DNA from: JdFR-22 sp964534325
Lineage (GTDB): Archaea > Halobacteriota > Archaeoglobi > Archaeoglobales > Archaeoglobaceae
DNA length: 64,000 nt
Reading direction: 5' to 3'
Assembly: GCA_964534325.1 (NCBI GenBank)
Contig: CAZHOR010000015.1
Coordinates: 5,545-69,544, forward strand
A model generated the notes under the pieces. It was given only the letters and a program-made list of their open reading frames with translations. It ran no database searches and had not been told where the DNA came from. Positions 16,648-26,064 of this stretch are shown here, in pieces (positions within the stretch are counted from its first letter, which is position 1; each line of letters starts with the position of its first letter). The position numbers and the translations under genes were made by a program.

Positions 16648-16997
16648 ACCACTATTTCTCTGAGCTGCTTGCATACGGTTTTTACGTCTATATCCAGTTT
16701 ATAGGTCGAGGCTTCTTCGTTGGCCATGACTCCCAAAACAAGGGTTCTGGAAACGGGATACATGCGGATGCTTTTATCTCCCAGCTTGAAGCTGGCTTCG
16801 TCCAGGTTTCGGTTGAATATCTGGTGCAACATCTCCTTTATCTGGTTCTCCAGCCAGTAGAGGAATGATGCCATGTCCCGGATGGGTGAGTTGACCTTGA
16901 GGGAGATAGGAACCCCGTCGATTCTGTAGAGAACTACCATGCTCACACCAGGATCGGCTGAGAGGGTGGCCATTATCTTAGATATATCGCTTATCAT
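16644..16997 (-). CDS. Roadblock/LC7 domain protein
   Basis: A 117-residue protein with the Roadblock/LC7 layout: N-terminal helix, VSMVVLYRIDGVPI hairpin, long central helix, then SIRMYPVSRTLVLGVMA strands. Prokaryotic Roadblock proteins such as MglB bind and regulate small GTPases or act as dimeric scaffolds. No GTPase is beside it; instead it is coupled to a KaiC-like ATPase upstream (20-base overlap) and a FIST protein downstream (four-base overlap). Confidence 0.75.
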   Translation of the reverse strand: MISDISKIMATLSADPGVSMVVLYRIDGVPISLKVNSPIRDMASFLYWLENQIKEMLHQIFNRNLDEASFKLGDKSIRMYPVSRTLVLGVMANEEASTYKLDIDVKTVCKQLREIVV

Positions 16998-17847
16998 ACT
17001 GCTCCTGTCTCTTGATCTTCTTTACTATCTCCGAAATCGCTCTCTCAACGCCTTCTGTATTGTTTTCAGCCAATCTGTCTATCCTTTCCAGGAGATCACT
17101 CTCAACATCGTCTCTGCTCAGGCCGTGGTCGCTGAGGATGGCATCTACATCAACTTTACCTTTCGAAGCGTATGTATCCTCAGTTCCCTCGATTACGATG
17201 CCGAATTCTTTGAGGATCCTGTAGGGGAATACTCCTTCCGCATGCCATGAACCCCTGTGTTTCAGTATTCGGATAGTCCTGTTGAAAGCTTCTCCATATC
17301 CAAGGCTCTTGAGGTTGATCACATTGCTGGCCAGGAACATTGGTATGACCACAGAAGGATTATCCAGGTTCCCGTCGGGGGGCTCCTCCAGAGTTAGCAC
17401 AGTGGTACCGATTTTCCTCAAGTTGGAGAAGAACCAGTTCACATCGTTTCTGTCATCATAGCTGATGGAAGAGACTAAGGGAGTAAAAGAGTCGATGGCG
17501 ATACGGGTGTTCTCTTCTGCTGCGGACTCGATAAAATTGAACAGGTCATCGTTAAGATAAGTTATATTCTCAACATAAAATTTGTTAATAATTAACTGAT
17601 TGTTTTGTATGTATTCTTTAACGTTCCTCCAGCCCAGTCCGGAAACCGCATCCACTATATCGAGTTCATCCATATCAAAAGAGATGAATATGGCTTTCTC
17701 TCCCCTCTCAATACCTTCTAACAGGTATTGTAGAGCAAATATTGTCTTACCGGTGCCTGTTGACCCCAAGACAACATTTACGGTGTTCTGGCGGTAACCT
17801 CCCCCTAATAGGCCATCAAGACCTAATATCCCTGTTTGGATTCTCAC
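16978..17847 (-). CDS. KaiC/GvpD-like RecA-superfamily ATPase
   Basis: A 289-residue single-domain KaiC-like protein beginning MRIQTGILGLDGLLGGG. Walker A is GSTGTGKT (about residues 30-37) and Walker B the hydrophobic run ending in IAIDSFTPLV. GGTGAT upstream favours the GTG at 17847 over the one at 17856, and it gives the canonical family start. Such proteins are signalling ATPases in archaea. It is first of the KaiC-Roadblock-FIST operon, 123 bases downstream of radA. Confidence 0.85.
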   Translation of the reverse strand: MRIQTGILGLDGLLGGGYRQNTVNVVLGSTGTGKTIFALQYLLEGIERGEKAIFISFDMDELDIVDAVSGLGWRNVKEYIQNNQLIINKFYVENITYLNDDLFNFIESAAEENTRIAIDSFTPLVSSISYDDRNDVNWFFSNLRKIGTTVLTLEEPPDGNLDNPSVVIPMFLASNVINLKSLGYGEAFNRTIRILKHRGSWHAEGVFPYRILKEFGIVIEGTEDTYASKGKVDVDAILSDHGLSRDDVESDLLERIDRLAENNTEGVERAISEIVKKIKRQEQYDKRYI

Positions 17848-17979
17848 GATAATCACCAGTATCAGATTGTTAAAGTATAAATAGATAAAGTATTATAAAT
17901 TTTTTCTGCTGCGAATATTTAAGTTTCCAACTATAGCGTATAAAAAATTTATTTAAAATAGAATTATTTCTAGTTCAGA

Positions 17980-18960
17980 TTATTTGTCTACAATCCCTCC
18001 TTCAATAACCTTGAACACTGCCTCACTTTCCGGTAGGTGGGGCGAATCTATGAGTCTTGCCACCCTTAATTCTCCTTTACTCTTACGCAAATAAACCCTG
18101 AAGGTTGCAGTGTGGGCAACGATATGCCCTCCAACAGGTCTGGTGGGGTCACCGAAGAACGTATCCGGTTTGGCCTGCACCTGATTGGTGACCACTAAAG
18201 CAGCATTGAACAGGTCTCCAAACTTCATGAGGTCGTGAAGGTGCCTGTTCAGCTTCTGCTGCCTATCGGCGAGGGTGCCTCTGCCCACGAACTCCGACCT
18301 GAAGTGGGCCATCAGAGAATCAACGACCAGCAACTTGACTCCGTTATCTTCTTTTTTCAGTTTATTGGCAAGCTCTTTGGCGTTATCCACCAGGAGCATC
18401 TGGTGGTTGGAGTTGTAGGCCTGTGCCACGTAAATGTTCTTCAGAACATCATTGGAGTCCAGCCCTTTGGCTGCGGCCATCTGACCTATTCTTTCGGGTC
18501 TAAAGGTGTTCTCTGTGTCTATGACCACCACTGAGCCGTTTAGACCTCCATCCTCTTCGGGGAGCTGAACATTTACAGCCAGTTGATGACATATCTGCGT
18601 CTTACCGGAGCCGAACTCACCGAATAGTTCTGTTATTGACTGGGTCTCCACGCCTCCTCCTAAAAGCTTGTTAAGCTCTGTACTTCCTGTATCTATCTTC
18701 TTGACCCTTTTCCTTCTCTCTAAAATAGCTTCACCGCTCTCAAAACCCCCCACTTTCGCCATTGAACGAGCGGCGGATATGATCTTGCCGGCATTCGCCT
18801 CCCCCAGCTCAGCCGTAGTGGCAAGCTCATTGGGTGAAGCAACTGCAACAGATTCTATGGTGGTAAAACCGGCCTCTCTCAATTTCTCAGCAATTGCAGG
18901 CCCCACACTGGGTAAATCCTCGAGTACTACCTCGTCATTTTTATTGTTATCTTCTTTCAT
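17980..18960 (-). CDS. radA: DNA repair and recombination protein RadA
   Basis: A 326-residue archaeal RecA/Rad51 homologue. A helix-hairpin-helix N-terminal domain (DLPSVGPAIAEKLREAGFTT) precedes the ATPase core with Walker A GEFGSGKT, the LLVVDSLMAHFRSEFVGRG Walker B/L1 region, and ALVVTNQVQAKPD. AGGAG lies ten bases ahead of the ATG at 18960; ATG 18969 and TTG 18978 are in frame but too close to it. It is followed on the same strand by the KaiC-like gene. Confidence 0.96.
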   Translation of the reverse strand: MKEDNNKNDEVVLEDLPSVGPAIAEKLREAGFTTIESVAVASPNELATTAELGEANAGKIISAARSMAKVGGFESGEAILERRKRVKKIDTGSTELNKLLGGGVETQSITELFGEFGSGKTQICHQLAVNVQLPEEDGGLNGSVVVIDTENTFRPERIGQMAAAKGLDSNDVLKNIYVAQAYNSNHQMLLVDNAKELANKLKKEDNGVKLLVVDSLMAHFRSEFVGRGTLADRQQKLNRHLHDLMKFGDLFNAALVVTNQVQAKPDTFFGDPTRPVGGHIVAHTATFRVYLRKSKGELRVARLIDSPHLPESEAVFKVIEGGIVDK

Positions 18961-19064
18961 TTTACTCATTCTCCTCAATCCTGAACTAATTTTGGATAAC
19001 TTTTTGTGAGTAGAAAGGTTATGTAAAAATTACTTTTTGAGTGTCTTGAAAGTAATCGAATCTC

Positions 19065-21557
19065 TCAAATCTCTTTTATACTCTCCGTAGTCAGCTCATA
19101 AGTTTTTATTTCTTCTTCTCTCATCTCGTCAAGCTCTTCTTTAATTCTTATAGAATGTTCTCTGACCAACTCCAAAACGTTGTCACTTCCGATCTCTTCA
19201 ACCAGTTCAAGCGAATTCAATATGACTGCCAGCGGGTTCCTCAGTCTATCTGCCGACCTGTCGAACTGAGCGAGGTTTTGGGTTAATTGCTCCATTGCTG
19301 CTCTCCTATCATTTTCCACCTCGTAAGCGCTTAAAGCAAAGGCTATATTGCTGGATAATTTTTCCAGCAGTTCTATTTCGTCTTTACTGAAATCGGAGTT
19401 GGAGTGAACGGTGATAACTCCCCGATTTTTATCGTGAATGAGAGGTATGGAAAGAGCATATCTGTGGGGTTCGGCGGTACATTGTCTGCACAGTTTATTA
19501 TTTGCTCTCATTTTCATTATTTGCCCGTTCATTGCCTTGGATACAGAAGGACAACTATTAACCACTCTGTTCATGGAATCAAAATCGATACCTACTGATT
19601 CGACGGGAATTAACTCCCCATCCCTCCGGAGGGAAGTGAAAACAAAATTATAAAAAAGAGAAAGCTTCTCGCAAACACTTTTGAGGACTACTTCAGGGTT
19701 TTTCTCCTTTGCAACCAGTTCATTTATCTCTGAATAGGCCTTAAGTAGCTTATTAAGTTTTTTGAAGTCGGTTATATCCATAAGAGATGCTACACTCTTG
19801 TGGCTCTCCGGAATATTTCCAATAGCAAAGAATACGGTCCTAACCTCCCCTTTCATGTCAATGATCCTGAACTCACATTTCTTTCTCCTGACCCTCAAGT
19901 GAGAGGAGCTGTATTCTTTTATCGCCATCGTGCTTAAATCATCGGGATGTATCAAGTCCTTCCAGCTCATCTTGTTCTCCACTTCTTCTTTTTTGTAGCC
20001 AGTAAGTCTTTCAAATTCTTCATTGACCAGTGAGATGCTACCGTCTTCTTCCAAAACCATCATTGCCGTTCCCGTATGCTCAAAGGTTGTCCTGTATTTC
20101 TGCTCACTTTCCCGCAAAGCCTTCTCGAATTTCTTGCGCTCGGAAACATCTCTAACAGAGCAAAGTAACCCTATTGTATCACCTTTGTGGTTGTATACGG
20201 ACGTCTTGGCTACCTGAAGCCATAATTTTCCTCCAACTCCTGTAACTTCTTCGTCCTGGACCTGTGTTTGTCCTGTTTCCATCAAATAAAGATCGTCCCT
20301 GCTGTACATTTCGGCTTCATCTGCCGGGAAAATATCGTAATCAGTCTTCCCTACTATCTCTTCTCTGTCTTTACCCACGAACTGACAAAATGCTCTGTTG
20401 ACCATCTTGTACACTAAACCCCTGTCCTTGAAAACCACAAAATCGGGGGTTGAGTTTATGATCGCCTGCAAAAGCTTCTGTTGCTCTTCCTTCTCCTTTT
20501 CAATCAGCCTGTGCTCTTCCTCTGTTGTGTGTTTATCTATGGCAAACCCTATGTCGTCTGCTATCTCTCTAAGCAGCTCTACCTCCTCACTGTCGAAGTG
20601 GTTGATGTCGGCAAAAACTGCCAGCAACTTCAGACCCTTTCTGGTATTGAAAGGTATTAAAGCGGCAGAGTAGCGTTTCTCCTCTTTGTGATAAGGGCAT
20701 TTACCGCAGTGTTTCTTTGTATCATCAAATATTATGGGATTCTCTTCAATTCTCTCGGAACCAATTATTTTCTTCACGCACAAAGGTATTTCTTCTCCCA
20801 CTTCAAAGTAGCCTCCCTGCCCACTCTCAGCCACTTTCTCTACCGTATGTTCACAAACAGCTATAGCCACGTGGAAGTATTCTCCAACTTCTCGTAATAT
20901 AGTACAGGACTCAGATAGCATTTTCTCTACGTCCGATTCTCTGATAATGAGTTCATTTACGTTTCTAATTGACTTTAAGATATTGTTCAGTCTTTCGATC
21001 CTGTTCTCTTTGTTCTTCTGGTCGGTAACATCTCTGAACGTTTTTATAATACCTTGGGTACTGCCTTCAGCATCTCTATATGGAGTGGTAACATCTTGAA
21101 TCCAGTAGCCGTCCCTGAATTTTTCATCTACAATAATATTTTCTCCAGACAGTATGCGTCTCATTTTACAATTTTGGGTGGAACAAAAATCTTTGGGGAT
21201 TACCTCATAACACTTCATTCCCATAGTATCTTGTGTTAAGTCCCCTAAACTCTTCTTTAGAGCAGAATTGGTCATTAACAGGTTATAATCTTCATCTATA
21301 ACCATTAATCCGTATCCGATTTCCTCCAGTATCCTCTTCAATCTGTTTTTGGTATCTGTAACCTTTTTCTTGGGCCAGATCAACAGAGGAGAGATCAGAA
21401 GGACGAGTATACTAGCATCCAAAAAGGTGCGATAGTATGAACCAAGGGATAGAGGAGCGATTTCCAGGGTTGTCATAATAAAGAACTCTACCATAAATAT
21501 GGCAAGAGCCAGCAGCAGGAAAGTCCTGGTTTCATCCCGAACATTAAACTTCCTCAT
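19065..21557 (-). CDS. Membrane PAS/GAF sensor with kinase-like dimerisation helix but no ATPase domain
   Basis: An 830-residue protein: two membrane helices (about residues 12-62), PAS (70-180), GAF (190-350), PAS (362-485), PAS (488-605), GAF (610-740), and a final helical region with SADRLRNPLAVILNSLE (about 765). Both GAF domains carry CxxC motifs (CGKC, CRQC), hinting at metal or redox sensing. The LRNPL helix looks like a histidine-kinase phosphoacceptor helix, but His is replaced by Asp and the protein ends where HATPase_c should start. The protein at 10007-10582 has the same two ends without the sensor domains. GAGGAG precedes the ATG. Confidence 0.75.
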   Translation of the reverse strand: MRKFNVRDETRTFLLLALAIFMVEFFIMTTLEIAPLSLGSYYRTFLDASILVLLISPLLIWPKKKVTDTKNRLKRILEEIGYGLMVIDEDYNLLMTNSALKKSLGDLTQDTMGMKCYEVIPKDFCSTQNCKMRRILSGENIIVDEKFRDGYWIQDVTTPYRDAEGSTQGIIKTFRDVTDQKNKENRIERLNNILKSIRNVNELIIRESDVEKMLSESCTILREVGEYFHVAIAVCEHTVEKVAESGQGGYFEVGEEIPLCVKKIIGSERIEENPIIFDDTKKHCGKCPYHKEEKRYSAALIPFNTRKGLKLLAVFADINHFDSEEVELLREIADDIGFAIDKHTTEEEHRLIEKEKEEQQKLLQAIINSTPDFVVFKDRGLVYKMVNRAFCQFVGKDREEIVGKTDYDIFPADEAEMYSRDDLYLMETGQTQVQDEEVTGVGGKLWLQVAKTSVYNHKGDTIGLLCSVRDVSERKKFEKALRESEQKYRTTFEHTGTAMMVLEEDGSISLVNEEFERLTGYKKEEVENKMSWKDLIHPDDLSTMAIKEYSSSHLRVRRKKCEFRIIDMKGEVRTVFFAIGNIPESHKSVASLMDITDFKKLNKLLKAYSEINELVAKEKNPEVVLKSVCEKLSLFYNFVFTSLRRDGELIPVESVGIDFDSMNRVVNSCPSVSKAMNGQIMKMRANNKLCRQCTAEPHRYALSIPLIHDKNRGVITVHSNSDFSKDEIELLEKLSSNIAFALSAYEVENDRRAAMEQLTQNLAQFDRSADRLRNPLAVILNSLELVEEIGSDNVLELVREHSIRIKEELDEMREEEIKTYELTTESIKEI

Positions 21558-21690
21558 CGTACTCCTCTTGAGTTATAATTAAATAATTACAAATATGCAA
21601 GTTAATACATCGAATCAATATTTATAAGGGTGTCGGAATAACCATGATGAAATAATATGTCGGATAAATAAATATCCTGGTTCTGATGTT

Positions 21691-23358
21691 TTAAAATTGC
21701 TCTGCAGGCACTTCAGTGATATTTCCCCGCCATATTCTACCCAGCTTGGAAAAAACCCATTTATCCGGGCTCCACACTTCTACCCAGTCATTTTGATTTC
21801 TTACTCCTCTCCCCACCTGCTGAATTAGATTTCTCTCCGCAATGTCGTTATAGTACTTCCAGAAAGCTTTTTCGCCCAGCTTGTGCTTCATTGTCTGCAA
21901 TATGGGGTCCTTAGCATCGGGGAAAGGGCATTTGAGCAGTATAATTGAGCGACACTTATCGTCGGAGAGGTCCAGTCCCCTGGAGGCCACCGTGCTCCAA
22001 TCCTCTTCGCCATCCTCAAGGACATTGATGTTTTTGAAGTCCTTCTCTACGCCGTCGGCGTATTTCTTTCCCCACACCTGTATGAGCTTCGGCTGTTTAG
22101 CCTGCTCCACTATCCAGTCCCTCAGCTGGAAATACTCCTGTCTAAACCGGTTGTCTTTCCACCTCTTGAAATTCACTGGCTCTTCTCTCCCGGTCCTCAT
22201 GGCATAAACCGTCCCCGGATGCCGTTCTTCTCCCCAACAAAAAGCATATTCGTCGGGGGCAAGTCCGTAAACCTCTTCTAGAACAGAGAGGTCCTGAAAG
22301 GTGGCTGACATGAACACCAGCTTTCCACTTCTTCTTCGCACCTCTTTCAGGACAAAAGAAGGCTCTGCAAGGTAGAACATCATGCGGTCCTTATAGACCA
22401 CAGCGTAGGCTTCGTGAGCGTACATGCTAATCATTTTCAATCTGTTCAGCTCTCCAGCCCTGGTTATATCCTGAAGCTCAACCAGCCAGTCAAGAAGATG
22501 GAGTAGAGGCTCTACCGACCCCATATACCCCTGGTAGTTCTCCAGCAATCTGTTGAACTCTCTGATCAGGTCGTCCCTGAATTCGTCTTCTATCAGGTCC
22601 TGGTATTTGTTGAATAGCTTATCCAGCTTCTCTTTCCCTACACTGATGCGGAAACACAAACCATCAAGATAAGCATCTCCTTCGTCTATTATCTCCACAG
22701 GGACCGAGGCTTTCCTCCCGGAAAAAGTCTCTATGTCCCATAGGGCTGAATTCATGATTATAGCGATCTCATCCTTTAGATAAGACTGATATTGGGTATA
22801 GTAGGGGCAGTTCTCCTTGCGATGAACGAAACCGTAGGGTCCGTCAACCGCCTGGTACTCGCTCATCGCAGCATCCAGTTGTTGAGCATAGTTTTCGGCG
22901 ATGGGTTTTTTGGTGACCGGTGACCAGTAAGGACATTCTCTGGCAACTCCCAGCCTATTCTCTTCCTTTCTGAGAGGTCTGGAGCAAGGCAGGCTTTTAT
23001 AATCGCACTTAACCCTGTTCTCAAAGTAGGGGCAATAGAAGTTATTCCTCCCTTTTATCTGCTCAACCTTGAGGGCTTCGCCGTCTTCCATCAGAATGCA
23101 TGTATCCCCTTGCTGGTAATCCTGCTGGTACTGGTTCTCCAGAGCTTTGGTAGGTGTTTGAATGATTCCTTTACCGAATTCGGCTATTAGGTGCAGTGCC
23201 ACCACACTCTTACCGGTGCCTACTGCCCCCTGCAAAAAGACAATATCGAACTCCTGAAGAGCATCATATATCTCATTTATGAGGTCATACTGGCTCTTTG
23301 ACCGGTAATCAAGAGGATGTATGGCCTCATTCCTTTTCTGATTATATAGTCTCCACAT
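21691..23358 (-). CDS. DinG/XPD-like superfamily 2 helicase
   Basis: A 555-residue helicase-like protein. Walker A is QGAVGTGKS (about residues 43-51), the DEAH-box position reads DEGD, and motif VI is QQVGRGVRNQNDW (about 515). A cysteine-rich insertion after the first motifs (YCPYF, KCDY, PCSRP, ECPYW) suggests the 4Fe-4S domain of XPD/DinG helicases. It probably unwinds DNA in repair; the substrate is unknown. DEGD instead of DEAH is a notable variation. Confidence 0.75.
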   Translation of the reverse strand: MWRLYNQKRNEAIHPLDYRSKSQYDLINEIYDALQEFDIVFLQGAVGTGKSVVALHLIAEFGKGIIQTPTKALENQYQQDYQQGDTCILMEDGEALKVEQIKGRNNFYCPYFENRVKCDYKSLPCSRPLRKEENRLGVARECPYWSPVTKKPIAENYAQQLDAAMSEYQAVDGPYGFVHRKENCPYYTQYQSYLKDEIAIIMNSALWDIETFSGRKASVPVEIIDEGDAYLDGLCFRISVGKEKLDKLFNKYQDLIEDEFRDDLIREFNRLLENYQGYMGSVEPLLHLLDWLVELQDITRAGELNRLKMISMYAHEAYAVVYKDRMMFYLAEPSFVLKEVRRRSGKLVFMSATFQDLSVLEEVYGLAPDEYAFCWGEERHPGTVYAMRTGREEPVNFKRWKDNRFRQEYFQLRDWIVEQAKQPKLIQVWGKKYADGVEKDFKNINVLEDGEEDWSTVASRGLDLSDDKCRSIILLKCPFPDAKDPILQTMKHKLGEKAFWKYYNDIAERNLIQQVGRGVRNQNDWVEVWSPDKWVFSKLGRIWRGNITEVPAEQF

Positions 23359-23520
23359 AATGATTCAGTTGATTTGATTATTACTTTAACTGATTATTGC
23401 TTAAAGTGAACAATGTGCAGGAAGGTAATAAGAGTATTGGGTGGAACGAAGATCAAGTGATCGGTTCGGACTCCAAAACCTGAAAATCGACTACATATTG
23501 TTATTGCTTCACAATGTGAA

Positions 23521-23530
23521 ATATTTTAAG
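23521..23530 (+). promoter_or_regulatory. TATA-like box for the site-2 protease gene
   Basis: ATATTTTAAG is centred about 29 bases upstream of the ATG at 23555, consistent with a leaderless transcript. Confidence 0.45.
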
Positions 23531-23554
23531 GAGATTTAACCTAGTACAACTAAA

Positions 23555-24652
23555 ATGGATTCAACGTATCACTGGGACATGGAATCGATAGCGGAAAAAA
23601 TAAAGAGCGAGTTTGTAGTCAGAGAAGGTGTGTTCAGAGGAAATCATGTCATTTTTCGCTGTCAGAGACCTTTCAACCCTGAAGAAGGAGCTAACAAGCT
23701 TATAGGTAAGTTAAAAGATATAGGCTACGTCCCGTTCATATCACAGAAAGGAGAAGACATAGTAATAACCGTTAGACCCCTCATGAAGACCAGAGAATCC
23801 GGTCCAGGTACCAAACACCTAATCCTCTTTATTCTCACTGTCTTGACCACACTGGCGGCAGGGGCTATCCTATTGGGTGTCAATTTGATGGAAAACCCTC
23901 TATTTATATGGAGGGGCTGGCCATTCGCTCTTGCCATTATGACCGTGCTGGGTATGCATGAACTTGGTCACTACATCATGTCCAAGAAGAGGGATGTTGT
24001 AGCCACACTCCCCTTCTTCATACCCGCACCGACTATACTGGGGACCTTTGGCGCGGTGATAAGCATGAAAAGTCCCATGCCTGACAGAAGGTCAATGTTC
24101 GATATAGGTATTGCCGGACCGGTACTGGGACTTGTATTTGCGGTACCGGTAACTATTATAGGTCTTATGAACTCTCCCATAGATGTTCAGCTCCCCTTGG
24201 ACGGAGAACAGGGGGTTGGCATCGCTTTGGGAGCACCTCTTATCTTTCAGGCTTTAATAGAGCTGGTACCGGTCAACCTGAGCGAAGGGATCCTGCATCC
24301 CGTAGCCTTTGCTGGCTGGGTGGGATTTTTTGTAACTTTCTTGAACCTCCTTCCCGTAGGACAGCTCGATGGAGGTCACATAGCCAGAGCACTCCTGGGA
24401 GACTGGTATAATTACCTCTCAGGAGCAGTTCCCTTAATTCTCTTTGGAATGGGCTTTACTATATCCATGCTGGGGTCCAATGGAACAATATGGATCGTGT
24501 GGGGGCTCATCGGTTCATTCTTCCATAGTGCAGGACATCCCCCACCCCTCAACGACATTTCCCACCTGGACTCCAAGCGAAAAATAGCCGGAATACTTAT
24601 CTTCGGAGTAATGCTGGCGTGCTTCACCCCCGTACCATTCCAAACCATCTAA
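23555..24652 (+). CDS. Site-2 protease family (M50) membrane metalloprotease
   Basis: A 365-residue protein with a short soluble N-terminal domain and about seven membrane helices. The zinc site HELGHYIMS (about residues 134-142) and the second motif NLLPVGQLDGGHIARAL (about 267-283) carry the HExxH and LDG residues of intramembrane metalloproteases. Targets are unknown; relatives cleave membrane-bound regulators. It appears monocistronic. Confidence 0.88.
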   Translation: MDSTYHWDMESIAEKIKSEFVVREGVFRGNHVIFRCQRPFNPEEGANKLIGKLKDIGYVPFISQKGEDIVITVRPLMKTRESGPGTKHLILFILTVLTTLAAGAILLGVNLMENPLFIWRGWPFALAIMTVLGMHELGHYIMSKKRDVVATLPFFIPAPTILGTFGAVISMKSPMPDRRSMFDIGIAGPVLGLVFAVPVTIIGLMNSPIDVQLPLDGEQGVGIALGAPLIFQALIELVPVNLSEGILHPVAFAGWVGFFVTFLNLLPVGQLDGGHIARALLGDWYNYLSGAVPLILFGMGFTISMLGSNGTIWIVWGLIGSFFHSAGHPPPLNDISHLDSKRKIAGILIFGVMLACFTPVPFQTI

Positions 24653-24693
24653 GACGTCTCAGATAACGTCCTCAGCTGAATTAATCTCTTAAA

Positions 24694-24740
24694 CATTAGC
24701 CATTAACCATTAGCCATTAGCCATTAGCCATTAGCATTAG
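24694..24740 (+). repeat. 7-base tandem repeat, six units and a partial
   Basis: CATTAGC is repeated six times, with one variant unit (CATTAAC), in the convergent gap between the protease gene and the next gene. A similar CATTAGT doublet lies at 32071-32085. It looks like a slipped-strand microsatellite. Confidence 0.85.
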
Positions 24741-24743
24741 TTT

Positions 24744-25406
24744 TTAGGTGCTCTGGGCATCTTGGTAGATAAGTTTCAGTATTTCGGTGAAATTATCTTT
24801 TACTCTGGAGAACATGTTCTTCATTGAGTTCTCTGTCCTCTCGTTGAACCTGTATTTAATGTTTGACTCTTTGAAACTGCCGGTTATGTCAAAAACTTTG
24901 TCATCAAGTAATCGATGGCAAACAAAGTAAATATTTTGGCTTACAGGGCAAAGAGAGAACTCCTGATACTTGGATAGCTTCTGCTTGACGTAGCCCAATA
25001 ACTTTCTTTCCTCGTTTGTGGTCATCTCCGGCAGCAATCTGACCTTCAAAAGGAAATAAGGTTCTGGCGGGTTTTGCCACCAGTCAGCATAATCTACAGT
25101 GTGATGGAGGAAATATGCGTTCAACCCTTTCAACCCGAAGTTATCGTAAGCAGTTTGGGCTTTGAAAAAGAAGCAGGGAATATTCTTCCGGCATTTAGCA
25201 GACCACCAGCTATTCTTAAGCAATTCCTTGACCTCTTGCTCATCAGTCGGATTTGTGGTGTTTTTTACCTTAATAAACTTTAATGTTGCTTCCCATTGTT
25301 CTTCACTCCCACTGTCAGAGGTGGTCAAGCTATAGACTCCGTCGAAGATATGCGTATCTATTTCCAGTAGCTCAGCTATTTGTCGATGGGTTTCCAGGGA
25401 TGGCAT
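24744..25406 (-). CDS. Uncharacterised 220-residue protein
   Basis: I do not recognise this protein. It is soluble, rich in aromatic residues (NSWWSAKCRKNIPCFFF, YADWWQNPPEPYFLLKVRLLP), with several cysteines and a helical C-terminus. The opening (LETHRQIAELLEID) is helical. The continuous frame and normal base composition support it as a real gene. It sits alone beside long non-coding sequence. Confidence 0.6.
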   Translation of the reverse strand: MPSLETHRQIAELLEIDTHIFDGVYSLTTSDSGSEEQWEATLKFIKVKNTTNPTDEQEVKELLKNSWWSAKCRKNIPCFFFKAQTAYDNFGLKGLNAYFLHHTVDYADWWQNPPEPYFLLKVRLLPEMTTNEERKLLGYVKQKLSKYQEFSLCPVSQNIYFVCHRLLDDKVFDITGSFKESNIKYRFNERTENSMKNMFSRVKDNFTEILKLIYQDAQST

Positions 25407-25560
25407 TTGACACCTCTCACGTTACAGGTATCATTTATTAAACTTATTCAAATCATGTGTCCCCCCGGTGAAAATATTCAGGGAAAGTGGGGTAATGAGT
25501 AGGGAACAAAATAGTACGTGATTAAACTAAATATGTAAGTGAGAAATCTGTATCAGTGTC

Positions 25561-25618
25561 GTAAGGTTCGATCTTAGAGAAGGTCTTCTCTATTCAAACC
25601 AAGATGAGTGAACCTTAC
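25561..25618 (+). ncRNA. Candidate structured RNA F (nested hairpins)
   Basis: Outer stem GTAAGGTTC/GAACCTTAC (9 pairs) encloses ATCTT/AAGAT (5 pairs), which encloses AGAGAA-GGTC-TTCTCT (6 pairs, four-base loop) plus a single-stranded ATTCAAACC. Twenty nested pairs in 58 bases is hard to get by chance. A TATA-like ACTAAATATG at 25526-25535 lies about 26 bases upstream. No coding gene is nearby on this strand. Confidence 0.45.
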
Positions 25619-26032
25619 CTGACTGTACATCCCGCTCAAATTGCCCGTTTGCCTTGCAGGCTTCCTGTGTTGTCTTAAGTTTCTCCGAAACATGTTTCAA
25701 TGTTGTCACCAGAACATAAAAAACTTTTGGTAGATATGAGGATTTATCAAAAAACTTTCAGCTATCGTCTGCTCCTTCAAGAGCCTTTTAAAATTTATTT
25801 CTCCATCAAATCTCGTCCATATTAATTATTTGGTATTTTTAAAAAATCGGGCTATATTAAGATGAATAAGCAGAAACAGACTTATATGTTAATCAAATCT
25901 TCTTTCCAACGGTATTCCACAAAAAAACTTGGATTATTATGGACACTAAAAACAGATTTCTCTATGAAATATCTTCGTTTTCCCTCAATTAGCGATAAAC
26001 AGCCGATAAGTAGTGCCTTAAATAACAGAAAT

Positions 26033-26064
26033 GCTGGAATAAAGAATGGCTGGAATAAAGAATG
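26033..26064 (+). repeat. 16-base direct tandem duplication
   Basis: GCTGGAATAAAGAATG occurs twice head to tail with no mismatch. Confidence 0.85.
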
